Positions 46,272-55,805 of a stretch of DNA of 64,000 nucleotides are shown here, piece by piece. Every line of letters begins with the position of its first letter. Within the stretch, counting starts at the first letter, position 1. A program made the translations under genes and the position numbers. Source of the DNA: Tropicimonas sp. IMCC34011 (GTDB taxonomy: Bacteria > Pseudomonadota > Alphaproteobacteria > Rhodobacterales > Rhodobacteraceae); assembly GCF_003390865.1 (NCBI RefSeq), contig NZ_QMEJ01000001.1, forward strand, positions 806,001 to 870,000, written 5' to 3'. A model generated the notes under the pieces. The model searched no databases, was not told where the DNA came from, and saw only the letters and a program-made list of their open reading frames with translations.

Positions 46272-48476
46272 ATGAGCAGTCCGGAGGGGACCAGCAAGGT
46301 TGGAATCGCCGATTTCCTGCGCGGCGCGGCGCCGGCGCCGGTGGCGTTGCCGCTGGTAGAGGCATCGGGGCCGGCGCGCTTCTTCAACCGGGAGATCAGC
46401 TGGCTGAAGTTCAACTGGCGCGTGCTCGAGGAGGCGATGAACCCGAGCGTGCCGCTTCTGGAGCGGGTCCGGTTCTTGTCCATCTCCGCGACCAATCTCG
46501 ACGAGTTCTACACCGTCCGCGTCGCCGGCCTGATGGAGCTCGCGCGTGCCGGCAACACCACCCCGTCCGCGGACGGGCTCACCCCGGCCGAGCAGCTCGC
46601 CCTCATCCACGAAAATGCCCGTGGCCTGATGCGGGCGCAGCAGACGACGTGGGCCAACCTGCGCCGGGCGCTGGAGCGGGAGGGTATTCAAATCCTATCC
46701 CCCTCGCGGCTGACCAAGGCCGACCGCCGGCATCTGGAGCAGCACTTCCTCGAGCAGGTCTTTCCGGTCCTCTCCCCCCTCGCGATCGACCCCGCGCACC
46801 CCTTCCCGTTCATCCCCTCGGGCGGCTTCTCCCTCGCGGTGCAGCTCCGCCGCGATGCGGACGGGCGGCCGCTTCAGGCCCTCCTGCCGATCCCGCAGCA
46901 GGTCACCCGCTTCGTGCCGCTGCCGCCGAAGGACGGGGCGCAACGCTTCTTCATGCTCGAGGACCTGCTTCTGCTGCACCTCGGGCGCCTTTTCCCCGGC
47001 TATACCCTGCGCGATCACTGCACGTTCCGCGTCCTGCGCGACAGCGACCTCGAAGTGGAAGAGGAGGCCGAGGATCTCGTCAGGGAGTTCGAGACCGCCC
47101 TCAAGCGCCGCCGCCGCGGCGAGGTGATCCGACTCAAGCTGTCTCACGGCGCGCCGGACGGCCTGCGCAAGGTGATCCTGCCCGAACTCCACATCACCAT
47201 GGAGGACGTGGTGGAGATCCGCGGCCTGATCGGCATGGCCGATGTCGCCGAACTGGTCGTGGAGAGCCGGCCGGACCTGCTCTGGCCGCCCTTCGCGCCC
47301 CGCGTGCCCGAGCGCGTCCAGGACCACGACGGGGACATGTTCTCGGCCATCCGGCAGAAGGACATGCTCCTCCACCACCCCTACGAGACCTTCGACATGG
47401 TGGTGCGGTTCCTGCAGCAGGCGGCGCGGGATCCCGACGTACTCGCCATCAAGCAGACGCTCTACCGCACCTCGAAGAACTCCCCCATCGTGGAGGCGCT
47501 CTGCGAGGCGGCCGAGGACGGCAAGTCCGTCACCGCCCTCGTGGAGCTCGCCGCGCGCTTCGACGAGGCTGCCAATATCCGCCAGTCCCGCCGCCTCGAA
47601 CGGGCGGGCGCGCATGTCGTCTACGGCTTCGTCAACTACAAGACGCACGCCAAGATCAGCACCGTGGTGCGCCGGGAGAACGGCAAACTCGTCACCTACA
47701 CCCATTACGGCACCGGAAATTATCACCCGATCACCGCGCGCTTCTACACCGACCTCAGCTTCTTCACCTGCGACCCGGCGCTCGGACGCGATGCGACAAA
47801 GGTCTTCAACTACCTGTCCGGCTACGCCCAGCCCGAAAGCCTCGAGAACCTCGCGATCTCTCCCCATTCGCTCAAGTCCCGCCTGATCGAGATGATCGAG
47901 GCGGAGGCGGAGCACGCCCGCGCCGGCCGGCCGGCGCAGATCTGGGCGAAGATGAACTCGCTGATCGAACCCGACGTGATCGACGCCCTCTACGCCGCGA
48001 GCCGCGACGGCGTCCGGATCGACCTCGTGATCCGCGGCATCTGCGGCGTCCGTCCCGGCATACGGGGGCTGTCCGAGACGATCCGGGTGAAGTCCATCGT
48101 CGGGCGCTTTCTCGAGCATTCCCGTATTGTCTGCTTCGGGGCGGGCCATGGCCTGCCCTCCCGGAAGGCGCGGGTCTTCCTGTCGTCGGCCGACTGGATG
48201 GGACGCAATCTCAACCGCCGGGTGGAGACGCTGGTGGAGACGACGAACCCGACCGTGAAGGCTCAAATCGTGAGCCAGATCCTCGCCGCCAACCTCGCCG
48301 ACGAGGCGCAGAGCTGGGTTCTCGGGCCCGACGGAACCTGGGTCAGGGGGGTGACGGAGGCCAATTCCGAAAAGCCTTTCAACTGCCACCGCTTCTTCAT
48401 GGAAAACCCCAGCCTGTCCGGCCGCGGGTCCGCCGGCGCGTCGGACGTACCGGAACTTGCGCACACGAAGGATTGA
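46272..48476 (+). CDS. ppk1: Polyphosphate kinase 1
   Basis: A 734-residue PPK1 that makes long-chain polyphosphate from [23 protein letters not shown] near residue 38 is the N-terminal domain start; [57 protein letters not shown] and [20 protein letters not shown] are core blocks, the histidine of the last being the phospho-acceptor; [16 protein letters not shown] is near the end. The ATG at 46272 follows GAGGAG. An upstream in-frame ATG at 46200 lies inside hdaA and is unlikely. ppx follows after 54 bases. Confidence 0.96.
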   Translation: MSSPEGTSKVGIADFLRGAAPAPVALPLVEASGPARFFNREISWLKFNWRVLEEAMNPSVPLLERVRFLSISATNLDEFYTVRVAGLMELARAGNTTPSADGLTPAEQLALIHENARGLMRAQQTTWANLRRALEREGIQILSPSRLTKADRRHLEQHFLEQVFPVLSPLAIDPAHPFPFIPSGGFSLAVQLRRDADGRPLQALLPIPQQVTRFVPLPPKDGAQRFFMLEDLLLLHLGRLFPGYTLRDHCTFRVLRDSDLEVEEEAEDLVREFETALKRRRRGEVIRLKLSHGAPDGLRKVILPELHITMEDVVEIRGLIGMADVAELVVESRPDLLWPPFAPRVPERVQDHDGDMFSAIRQKDMLLHHPYETFDMVVRFLQQAARDPDVLAIKQTLYRTSKNSPIVEALCEAAEDGKSVTALVELAARFDEAANIRQSRRLERAGAHVVYGFVNYKTHAKISTVVRRENGKLVTYTHYGTGNYHPITARFYTDLSFFTCDPALGRDATKVFNYLSGYAQPESLENLAISPHSLKSRLIEMIEAEAEHARAGRPAQIWAKMNSLIEPDVIDALYAASRDGVRIDLVIRGICGVRPGIRGLSETIRVKSIVGRFLEHSRIVCFGAGHGLPSRKARVFLSSADWMGRNLNRRVETLVETTNPTVKAQIVSQILAANLADEAQSWVLGPDGTWVRGVTEANSEKPFNCHRFFMENPSLSGRGSAGASDVPELAHTKD

Positions 48477-48530
48477 CCTGAGGCGCGCTGCACCGCAGTT
48501 AGATAGACGAAGCGACCGAGGAGCCGAGCG

Positions 48531-50075
48531 ATGGACGGCACACCCGAGGCACAGACGGACAGGGGCTTCTTCGGACGCCCCCTGTTCGAGGATCCGGCCG
48601 CTCGCGCGCTCTCCCGCGTCGGCGTGATCGACGTGGGATCGAATTCGGTCCGGCTCGTCGTCTTCGACGGCGCAGCCCGATCTCCCGCCTATTTCTACAA
48701 CGAGAAGGTCATGGCCGGCCTCGGGTCGGGCATGAACAACGGCGGTGGCAACAAGCTGAACCCGGAGGGCCGTATCCGCGCCCTGTCCGCCATCCGCCGC
48801 TTCGTCTCCCTGGCCGAGGGCATGGAGATCCCGCCCCTCTCCGCCACCGCGACCGCCGCCGTGCGCAACGCCGATGACGGGCCGGACTTCTGCGAGGAAG
48901 TATTCCGCGAGACGGGCCTCAGGCTCCAGGTCATCGATGGCGAGGAAGAGGCCCGCCTGTCGGCGCAGGGCGTCCTTCTCGGCTGGCCCGGAGCGGACGG
49001 TCTCGCCTGCGATATCGGCGGCTCGTCGATGGAACTCGCGCGGATCGAGGCGGGACAGGTCGGCGAGCGCGCCACCTCCGCCCTCGGCCCGCTCCGGCTC
49101 GAAAGCGTGAAGTCCGGCAAGAAGGGGCGCCAGAAGGAGATCGACGCCGAGCTCGAGCGGCTGAAGGAGGTCTGCGGTCCGCACAAGCGACTCTACCTCG
49201 TCGGCGGCTCCTGGCGGGCCATCGCGAAGCTCGACATGCATCGCAGGGGCTATCCGCTCTCCGTCCTTCACGATTACCGAATGACGCCGAAATCCGTTCG
49301 CGCCACGCTGGACTGGGTGGCGGATTTCGATCTCGAGGAATTGCGTGGCGACGTCGGCCTATCCTCGGCGCGGATCTCCCTCGTGCCGATCGCCGGCGAG
49401 GTGCTGCGGCGCCTGATGTCCACGATGGGGACGAAGGAGATCTACGTCTCCGCTTACGGGATCCGCGAGGGGTTGCTCTACGAGCAGATGCCGGAGCGGC
49501 TACGTGCACGCGATCCCCTGATCGAAGCCGCGCGCCATTCGGAAGCGATGAATGCACGCCTGCCCGGCTTCGGCCGCGTGCTCTACGATTTCGTCTCGCC
49601 CCTCTTCACGACCGGCAAGGTGGACGCGAGGCTGATCAAGACCGCCTGCCTGCTTCACGACGTCTCCTGGCGCGCACATCCGGATTACCGCGCCGAGCTC
49701 TGCTTCGACAACGCCACCCGCTCGAACCTCGGCGGGATCGACCACGAGGGCCGCGTCTTTCTCGGCCTCGCTCTCCTGCACCGCTACAAGAATTCCCGGC
49801 CCGGCACCCGCTTCGACGATGTGCTGAAGTTGCTGGACGAAAACCAGATCTGGCGCGCCGAGGTGCTGGGAAAGGCCCTGCGGTTCGGCGCGATGTTCTC
49901 CATGGCGCAACCCGAACGCATGGGAAAGCTGCGTTACCACCCCCGCAAGGGCTCGCTCGAACTGCTCCTGCCGCCCAGCTCCGCCCCCCTTTACGGCGAG
50001 GTCGCCGCCGCCCGTTTCGCCTCCCTCGGCAAGGCGCTGAAATGCGATACGCAGGTCAAGCTGACGAGAGGCTGA
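48531..50075 (+). CDS. ppx: Exopolyphosphatase (Ppx/GppA family)
   Basis: A 514-residue Ppx/GppA phosphatase. VGVIDVGSNSVRLVVFDG (about residues 31-48) and ACDIGGSSMELARI (about 160-173) are the phosphate-binding motifs of the ASKHA-type fold, and the C-terminal part contains a helical region with CLLHDVSWRAHPDYR that resembles an HD domain. It removes terminal phosphates from polyphosphate or hydrolyses pppGpp. Paired with ppk1 it allows both synthesis and breakdown of polyphosphate. GAGGAGCC precedes the ATG. A strong terminator follows at 50111-50142. Confidence 0.94.
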   Translation: MDGTPEAQTDRGFFGRPLFEDPAARALSRVGVIDVGSNSVRLVVFDGAARSPAYFYNEKVMAGLGSGMNNGGGNKLNPEGRIRALSAIRRFVSLAEGMEIPPLSATATAAVRNADDGPDFCEEVFRETGLRLQVIDGEEEARLSAQGVLLGWPGADGLACDIGGSSMELARIEAGQVGERATSALGPLRLESVKSGKKGRQKEIDAELERLKEVCGPHKRLYLVGGSWRAIAKLDMHRRGYPLSVLHDYRMTPKSVRATLDWVADFDLEELRGDVGLSSARISLVPIAGEVLRRLMSTMGTKEIYVSAYGIREGLLYEQMPERLRARDPLIEAARHSEAMNARLPGFGRVLYDFVSPLFTTGKVDARLIKTACLLHDVSWRAHPDYRAELCFDNATRSNLGGIDHEGRVFLGLALLHRYKNSRPGTRFDDVLKLLDENQIWRAEVLGKALRFGAMFSMAQPERMGKLRYHPRKGSLELLLPPSSAPLYGEVAAARFASLGKALKCDTQVKLTRG

Positions 50076-50110
50076 CACCGCAGCACCGCCCTGCCCGCGC
50101 TCCGAACGAA

Positions 50111-50142
50111 GAACGCCCTCGCACTGCAATGCGAGGGCGTTC
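50111..50142. terminator. Terminator between ppx and wrbA
   Basis: A 13-bp perfect stem (50111-50123 with 50130-50142) and 6-base loop, followed by a CTGCTTTT run, lies between convergent ppx and wrbA. It probably serves ppx and perhaps both genes. Confidence 0.85.
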
Positions 50143-50195
50143 CTGCTTTTGCAGGCCCGTCATCGCACCCGGAGGCGCGGACGGGCCCTCCAGGA

Positions 50196-50789
50196 TCAGC
50201 TGGCCATCTTGCGGGCCACGTCGACGATGCGACGGCCCTGGTGCTGGATGACCTTCAGGCCCTCGGGGGAGATCTCACCGGCCTTCTGGGAATAGCCGTA
50301 GGGGTTTCCGCCGAACTCGAAGATCGAGGGGTCGGTGTAGCCGTTCGGCACGATGATGGAGCCCCAGTGCATGAACGTGGTGTGCATCGCCAGCAGGGTG
50401 CTTTCCTGGCCGCCATGATCGGTCATGGTCGAGGTCATGGCGCTGACCGGCTTGTTGGCCAGCTTGCCGTCCTGCCAGAGGGGACCGAGCGTGTCGATGA
50501 ACGCGCGCATCTGGCTGGCGACGTTGCCGTAGCGGGTCGGCGCGGAGAAGAGATAGGCGTTGGCCCATTCCATGTCCTCGGGGGACACTTCGGGGATGTC
50601 AGCCATCTTTTCCTGCTGGGCCTTCCAGCCTTCCTGACCGTCGATGATGTCCTGGGGCACGGTCTCGCGGACCTTGAGGAGACGAACCTCGGCGCCGGCT
50701 TCGCGGGCGGCGTCGGCGGCGGCCTCGGCCATCGCGTGGTTGGTGCCGTATGTCGTGTAGAAGATGACGGCGAGCTTGACGTCGGCCAT
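50196..50789 (-). CDS. wrbA: NAD(P)H:quinone oxidoreductase WrbA
   Basis: A 197-residue flavodoxin-like protein. [24 protein letters not shown] (about residues 4-27) is the FMN phosphate loop, [24 protein letters not shown] contains the second FMN contact, and [32 protein letters not shown] is typical of WrbA. It reduces quinones by two electrons, protecting against oxidative stress. The ATG at 50789 begins with the strand MADVKLAV; the open frame continues upstream without similarity. It lies downstream of the hflC terminator and is probably transcribed alone. Confidence 0.93.
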   Translation of the reverse strand: MADVKLAVIFYTTYGTNHAMAEAAADAAREAGAEVRLLKVRETVPQDIIDGQEGWKAQQEKMADIPEVSPEDMEWANAYLFSAPTRYGNVASQMRAFIDTLGPLWQDGKLANKPVSAMTSTMTDHGGQESTLLAMHTTFMHWGSIIVPNGYTDPSIFEFGGNPYGYSQKAGEISPEGLKVIQHQGRRIVDVARKMAS

Positions 50790-50922
50790 GGAATTACTCC
50801 GGTTTGTTGATTCAAATCTCGACCGCAACATGAGGCGAAGCGCGCGGGTGATCCAGCCCGGTGCGCGCACAACGCAGGTGCGATGTCGCACGGGATGCGG
50901 CAAGAGGCGTGCGGCGCACAGT

Positions 50923-50959
50923 AAAAGGGCGCCGCTTCGGGAAGAAGCGGCGCCCTTTT
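50923..50959. terminator. Terminator after hflKC
   Basis: A perfect 16-bp stem (50923-50938 with 50944-50959) with a 5-base loop and AAAA/TTTT ends can act on both strands. On the minus strand it terminates hflK-hflC about 26 bases after the hflC stop. Confidence 0.92.
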
Positions 50960-50984
50960 CTCTCAGGTCGATGAGCGCGGCGGC

Positions 50985-52121
50985 TCAGTTGGTGGTGGTG
51001 GTCTGCAGGGTCGCACCTTCGGGCGCCGGAGCCTCCTCGGCCCCTTCGCTCGCCTCTGCATCCGTGCCGGTCTCGGCATCGTCCGCCTCGGGGGCGTCCG
51101 CTTCGGGAGCATCCGCCTCGGCATCGCCGGACGCGGGGGCCGCATCGAGCGTCACGCCGGTATCGGCGCCCTCTACGGTGCCCGCCGCAGCGTCTTCCTC
51201 GTCTCCCGCGGCCGCATCGGTGCCGGCATCCGGACCGATATCCGGCAGGGCGCCGGTGCCGTTGAGATAGGTGAAGAACTCGTTGTTCGGCGTGATCACC
51301 ATGGACGAGTTCTCACCGCCGAGCGCGGTCTCCATCGCTTCGAGGGAGCGGGAGAAGTCGAAGTAGTCCCGATCGGAAGTATAGGCGTCGGCGGTGATGC
51401 GCGTGCGCTCCGCCTCGGCTTCACCGCGGACGATCTGGGCTTCCCGCTGCGCCTCGGACACGAGTTCCACGACGGTCCTGTCGGCTTGGGCGCGGACCCG
51501 TTGCGCGGCTTCCTCGCCGCGAGCGATCTCGTCCGCCGCCTCGCGTTCCCGTTCGGCCCGCATTCGCGCGAAGGTCGCGTCGAGGTTCTGGCTCGGCAGG
51601 TTGGTCTGCTTCAGGCGCACGTCGATGACGTAGAGCCCGAGCGGTTCGGCGCGCGCGCGCGCCTGCTCGGTGATCCGGTTCATCAGATCGGAGCGATCCG
51701 CCGACAGGATCGTGTTGGACGTGACCCCGTCGGAGCCGAGCACGGCACGGATCTGCGGGTTGAGGATGCCCTCGAGACGATCCTCGGCGGCCCGCTCTCC
51801 GCCCACGCCGACGGCCTGGCGGAACTGGATCACGTCGGAGATCCGGTAGCGCGCGAACGCGTCCACGACAAGGCGCCGGTCATCGGAGGGGGTGACCTCG
51901 ATGGTGTCGGTATCGAGCGCGAGGATCCGGTCGTCGTAGCGCACCACCTCCTGGATCAGCGGGATCTTGAAGGCGAGCCCGGGCTCCTCCTTCACGTCCT
52001 TGATCTGCCCGAACTGGAGCACGAGGGCCTTTTCCCGCTCGTCGACGATGAAGAGCGAGGAGGACGCGACGACGACGAGGATCACCACCGCCACGATCAG
52101 CGAAATTGCGGCCTTGCCCAT
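50985..52121 (-). CDS. hflC: Protease modulator HflC with acidic C-terminal extension
   Basis: A 378-residue SPFH-family protein. One N-terminal membrane segment (ISLIVAVVILVVVASSSLFIV, about residues 6-26) is followed by the SPFH domain (DEREKALVLQFGQIKDVKEEPGL to about residue 190) and a coiled-coil with AEREREAADEIARGEEAAQRVRAQADR. HflC forms with HflK a cage around FtsH that controls membrane protein turnover. The last 83 residues (296-378) are an acidic Ala/Glu/Asp-rich tail with no lysine or arginine, containing EADAPEADAPEADD; most HflC proteins end near residue 295-335. It starts 1 base after the hflK stop. Confidence 0.92.
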   Translation of the reverse strand: MGKAAISLIVAVVILVVVASSSLFIVDEREKALVLQFGQIKDVKEEPGLAFKIPLIQEVVRYDDRILALDTDTIEVTPSDDRRLVVDAFARYRISDVIQFRQAVGVGGERAAEDRLEGILNPQIRAVLGSDGVTSNTILSADRSDLMNRITEQARARAEPLGLYVIDVRLKQTNLPSQNLDATFARMRAEREREAADEIARGEEAAQRVRAQADRTVVELVSEAQREAQIVRGEAEAERTRITADAYTSDRDYFDFSRSLEAMETALGGENSSMVITPNNEFFTYLNGTGALPDIGPDAGTDAAAGDEEDAAAGTVEGADTGVTLDAAPASGDAEADAPEADAPEADDAETGTDAEASEGAEEAPAPEGATLQTTTTN

Positions 52122-52122
52122 A

Positions 52123-53358
52123 TCAATTGCCTCCCGTGGACGTGGTTTGTGCGGCGGCAGGGCCGCTGCGCTGGGATGCGCCGCCCGCCGAGCCGCGCTG
52201 CAGCTCGTTCAGCGGGAGGTAGGGAACGATGCCCTGTCCGCCGGCGCCGGTATCCTCGTCGAGGATGATCTTGTTCACATTGCCGAGGATGCGCTCCATG
52301 GTCTCGAGGTAGAGACGCTTGCGCGTGACCTCGGGGGCCTTGCGGTACTCCTCGACGACGGAGGTGAAGCGGCTCGCCTCACCGAGGGCGGCGTTCACGA
52401 CCTCGGCGCGGTAGGCTTCGGCCTGTTCGAGCGTCTGGGCCGCTTCACCGCGCGCGCCGGCAAGAACCCGGTTGGCATAGGCATCGGCCTGCCGCTGGAG
52501 ACGGTCGCGCTCCTGCTCGGCTGCCTGCACCTCGCGGAACGCGTCGATCACCTCGGCGGGCGGGTCGGCCTTGTCGAGGTTGAGACGGACGATGTTCACG
52601 CCGGCGTCGTAGGCGTCGAGCGTGTCCTGGATGAGGGTCTGAACCGTATCGGCGATGAGCGCGCGGTCCCGGTTGAGGATCGGAGCGAGTTCCGACTGGG
52701 CGATGACTTCCCGCATCGCGGCTTCGGACACGGCGCGGATCGTCGCCTCGGGCTCGGCGAGGTTGAACAGGAAGCGGGCGGGGTCGGAGATGTTCCAGAC
52801 CACTTCGAAGTCGATGTCGACGATGTTCTCGTCGGTGGTCAGCATCAGTCCGTCCTGCTCGCCCGGAGAGCTGTCGCCGGGCACGCCGAGCTGCTCGGTG
52901 CGCTCGCGCGTCACCGGGATCACCTCATGCGTGATCAGCGGCCAGGGAGCGAAGTTCAGGCCCGGGTTGCCAGTGGAATAGTAATCGCCGAGGAAGAGCT
53001 CGACGGACTGTTCCTCGGGACGCACCGAGTAGAGCGAGGCGAAAGCCCAGAGCACGACCGCGACGAGGGCCGCGAGCACGAAGGTGCCGCGGGACAGGTG
53101 GAAGCCACCGCCGCCACCGCCGCCGCCGCGGTTCGGATCGCCGCCGTTGTTGCCCTTGCCGCCCATGAGGACGCGGAGCTGCTCCTGCCCCTTGCGCACG
53201 ATCTGGTCGATCTCGGACATGCCCTGCCCGGAGCCGTTGCCGGCCGGACGGCGGGGACCGTTGCCTCCGGGGCCCTCGGGATCGGATCCGCCGGGCCCCC
53301 GGCCTCCGCCGGAATTGCCGCCGCTGCCGCCCCAGGGGCCGCCGTTATTGCCTGCCAT
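52123..53358 (-). CDS. hflK: FtsH protease modulator HflK
   Basis: A 411-residue partner of HflC. The N-terminal 85 residues are glycine- and asparagine-rich, as usual for HflK; a membrane segment follows (GTFVLAALVAVVLWAFASLYSV, about 90-110), then the SPFH domain with RPEEQSVELFLGDYYSTGNPGLNFAPWP and FEVVWNISDPARFLFN, and a coiled coil (EVQAAEQERDRLQRQADAYANRVLA). It lies 82 bases downstream of gor. In related genomes a Do-family serine protease often follows hflC; here a terminator and wrbA occupy that place. Confidence 0.94.
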   Translation of the reverse strand: MAGNNGGPWGGSGGNSGGGRGPGGSDPEGPGGNGPRRPAGNGSGQGMSEIDQIVRKGQEQLRVLMGGKGNNGGDPNRGGGGGGGGFHLSRGTFVLAALVAVVLWAFASLYSVRPEEQSVELFLGDYYSTGNPGLNFAPWPLITHEVIPVTRERTEQLGVPGDSSPGEQDGLMLTTDENIVDIDFEVVWNISDPARFLFNLAEPEATIRAVSEAAMREVIAQSELAPILNRDRALIADTVQTLIQDTLDAYDAGVNIVRLNLDKADPPAEVIDAFREVQAAEQERDRLQRQADAYANRVLAGARGEAAQTLEQAEAYRAEVVNAALGEASRFTSVVEEYRKAPEVTRKRLYLETMERILGNVNKIILDEDTGAGGQGIVPYLPLNELQRGSAGGASQRSGPAAAQTTSTGGN

Positions 53359-53440
53359 ATCCTCGGGTTCCTCCTCAGATGTTCACTTTGTTAGAAGGTG
53401 GGCGGACCCGCGCCGATGCGCAAGCGCCCTGACGCGAATG

Positions 53441-54808
53441 TCAGCCCGACCGCGTGGGCGTCTTCATGGTTACCATTTCTTCGCCGACGGTCGGGTGGAC
53501 GGCCACGGTCCGGTCGAAATCCTCCTTCGTCGCGCCCATCTTGATGGCGATCGCGGCGAACTGGATCATCTCCCCGGCGTGGTCAGACACGATGTGGCAC
53601 CCCAGCACCTTGCGGCTTTCCTTGCAGACGATGAGCTTCATCATCACGCGATCCTCGCGGTCGATGAAGGCCTGCTGCATCGGCCGGAAGGAGGTGCAGT
53701 AGACGTCGATCGGCCGCTCGGCCTGCGCCTCCTCCTCCGTCATTCCGACGCTGCCGTATTCGGGCTGGGTGAAGATCGCAGTCGGGACGAGGTCGTGATC
53801 GGGCTTCGTGGGGTTGCCCTTGAAGACGGTCTCGACGAAAGCGGCCCCCTCCCGGATCGCCACGGGGGTCAGCTCCATGCGGCCGGTCACGTCGCCGATG
53901 GCGTAGATCGACGGAACGGCTGTCTGGCTGTAATCGTCCACCACGATCTCGCCGTGGCGGCCGAGTTCCAGCCCCGCCTCCTCGCAGCCGAGGTCGGCGG
54001 TGTTGGGCTTCCGGCCCGTCGCGAAGAGGACGGTGTCGAACACCTCGTCCTTGCCGGTCGTGCTCTTCACCCGGATGCGCACGCCATCCTCGTGGCGCGT
54101 CATCTCGTGGATGTTCGTCCCCGAGTGAAGCTGTATGCCATGGGACGTCATGTCCTCGGCGATATGGCCGCGCGCTTCCTCATCGAAGCCGTTCAGGATC
54201 TGGCCGCCGCGCTGCCACACATGCACCTCGGAGCCGAGCCCGTTGAAGATGCAGGCCATCTCGCACGCGATGTAGCCACCGCCGATGATCAGGAGCCGCT
54301 CGGGCAGCGTGTCGAGGTGGAACACGTCGTTGGAGGAGATGCCGAGTTCCTCGGCATTCTCGATGGGCGGGAAGACCGGCCAGCCACCGACGGCGACGAG
54401 GATGTGCTTGGCCGTCTTGGTCACGCCGTTCGCGAACTGGACGGTATGAGGGTCCTTGAGGCGCGCACGGCTGTCGAAGATCTCGACGCCGGCTTTCTCG
54501 AGATTGCGGCGGTAGATGCCCTCCAGCCGGTCGAGCTCGGCATGCATCTTTGGACGGAAGGTCGACCAGTCGAACGTCGTGGGGCCCGTGTCCCAGCCGT
54601 AATCACACGCCTCGCGGATCTTCTCGTTGTACTCCGATGCGAAGACCATCAGCTTTTTCGGCACGCAGCCGCGAATGACGCAGGTGCCGCCCATGCGGCT
54701 TTCCTCGGCCAGCGCAACCTTCGCGCCGGCTTCGGCGGAGGCCAGCCGGGCCGCGCGCACGCCGCCCGAGCCGCCGCCGATGACGAAGAGATCGTAGTCG
54801 AAGTCCAT
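53441..54808 (-). CDS. gor: Glutathione-disulfide reductase
   Basis: A 455-residue FAD/NAD(P)H oxidoreductase. YDLFVIGGGSGGVRAARLA is the FAD loop, GGTCVIRGCVPKKL carries the redox CxxxxC (about residues 43-56), LLIIGGGYIACEMACIF is the NADPH loop, and HPTVGEEMVT near the end holds the catalytic histidine of the partner subunit. It regenerates reduced glutathione. GSGGVRAAR together with the VWQRG nucleotide loop favours glutathione reductase over lipoamide dehydrogenase. The ATG at 54808 is chosen because the upstream extension is arginine-rich and unconserved. rpiA lies 55 bases upstream on the same strand. Confidence 0.94.
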   Translation of the reverse strand: MDFDYDLFVIGGGSGGVRAARLASAEAGAKVALAEESRMGGTCVIRGCVPKKLMVFASEYNEKIREACDYGWDTGPTTFDWSTFRPKMHAELDRLEGIYRRNLEKAGVEIFDSRARLKDPHTVQFANGVTKTAKHILVAVGGWPVFPPIENAEELGISSNDVFHLDTLPERLLIIGGGYIACEMACIFNGLGSEVHVWQRGGQILNGFDEEARGHIAEDMTSHGIQLHSGTNIHEMTRHEDGVRIRVKSTTGKDEVFDTVLFATGRKPNTADLGCEEAGLELGRHGEIVVDDYSQTAVPSIYAIGDVTGRMELTPVAIREGAAFVETVFKGNPTKPDHDLVPTAIFTQPEYGSVGMTEEEAQAERPIDVYCTSFRPMQQAFIDREDRVMMKLIVCKESRKVLGCHIVSDHAGEMIQFAAIAIKMGATKEDFDRTVAVHPTVGEEMVTMKTPTRSG

Positions 54809-54863
54809 GATGTCGTTCCGCTTGCCTGTCTTGCGTCTTCCCCGCCGCGCCGGGCGGGGCCTG

Positions 54864-55649
54864 TCAGTCGCCTTCGGCGAAGATGTTGCCGCTCTCGCCT
54901 TCGATCGGCGCCGCGCTGTGCGCCGCGGTCCCGGAGGGGTCGCGAAGGGTGACCGAACCGTCCCCATGCCCGATCACGACCATGTCGCAGACGTCGATGA
55001 AGAGCCCGTTCTCCACCACGCCCGGTATCTGGTTCACCACCAGCGATAGCTGCCGCGCATTGCCGATCCGAAGGAGGTTCAGATCCAGGATGTAGTTCCC
55101 CTCATCCGTGACGTAGGGCACGTCGTCGTTCATGCGCAGCGTGGCCTCGCGGCCGAGCACGTCCATGTTCACCAGCGTTTCGACGACCAGCGCCTTGGTC
55201 GTCTGCCAGCCGAAGGGGACGACCTCCACGGGCAGCGGGAAGGAGCCGAGCGCGGAGACCTCCTTCGCCGCGTCCGCGATCACGATCATCCGGTCGGAGG
55301 CCGTGGCGACGATCTTCTCCTGCAGAAGCGCCCCGCCGCCGCCCTTGACCAGATTGAGCGCGCCGTCGAACTCGTCCGCCCCGTCGATGGTCAGGTCGAG
55401 CCATTTCGCCTCGTCGAGCGAGGCGACCGTGAGGCCGACCTGCCGGGCGAGGTCGGCGGTGCGCGACGAGGTCGGCACGCCGACGATCTGCAGGCCCTCC
55501 TCGGCCACCCGCTCCCCGAGCCGCCGGACCATCCATGCCGCGGTCGAGCCGGTGCCCAGTCCCACGCGCATCCCGCTCTCGACGAACGCGGCGGCGCGCC
55601 AGGCGGCGGCGTGCTTCGCCCGCTCGATGGGGGATAGGGTCTCGGGCAT
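54864..55649 (-). CDS. rpiA: Ribose-5-phosphate isomerase A
   Basis: A 261-residue RpiA that interconverts ribose-5-phosphate and ribulose-5-phosphate. The motifs GLGTGSTAAWMVRRLGE (about residues 30-46), DLTIDGADEFDGALNLVKGGGGALLQEKIVA and VPYVTDEGNYILDL are intact. I chose the ATG at 55649 because CCGGAG lies 11 bases upstream; the ATG at 55670 has AAGG immediately before it and no proper spacing. The gene is first in an rpiA-gor-hflK-hflC series on the minus strand and diverges from sdaA, 156 bases away. Confidence 0.93.
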   Translation of the reverse strand: MPETLSPIERAKHAAAWRAAAFVESGMRVGLGTGSTAAWMVRRLGERVAEEGLQIVGVPTSSRTADLARQVGLTVASLDEAKWLDLTIDGADEFDGALNLVKGGGGALLQEKIVATASDRMIVIADAAKEVSALGSFPLPVEVVPFGWQTTKALVVETLVNMDVLGREATLRMNDDVPYVTDEGNYILDLNLLRIGNARQLSLVVNQIPGVVENGLFIDVCDMVVIGHGDGSVTLRDPSGTAAHSAAPIEGESGNIFAEGD

Positions 55650-55805
55650 CGTCGTCGGACTCCGGCTCATCCTTGAGGTTTCGCCGCTTATAGGGCGAAT
55701 CCGGTCCAGCGGCGAGGCCCGAATACGGCCTCATCGACCGCCTTTGCGCGGCGTTGCGTCGCTTGCGGGTCATGTCGCCGGCGAAAGGGTGCTAGGCTGC
55801 GGTTC

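Noticed and set aside
46695..49271. 858-codon minus-strand open frame opposite ppk1 and ppx
   Set aside because: Antisense to two strongly conserved genes; no domain pattern.
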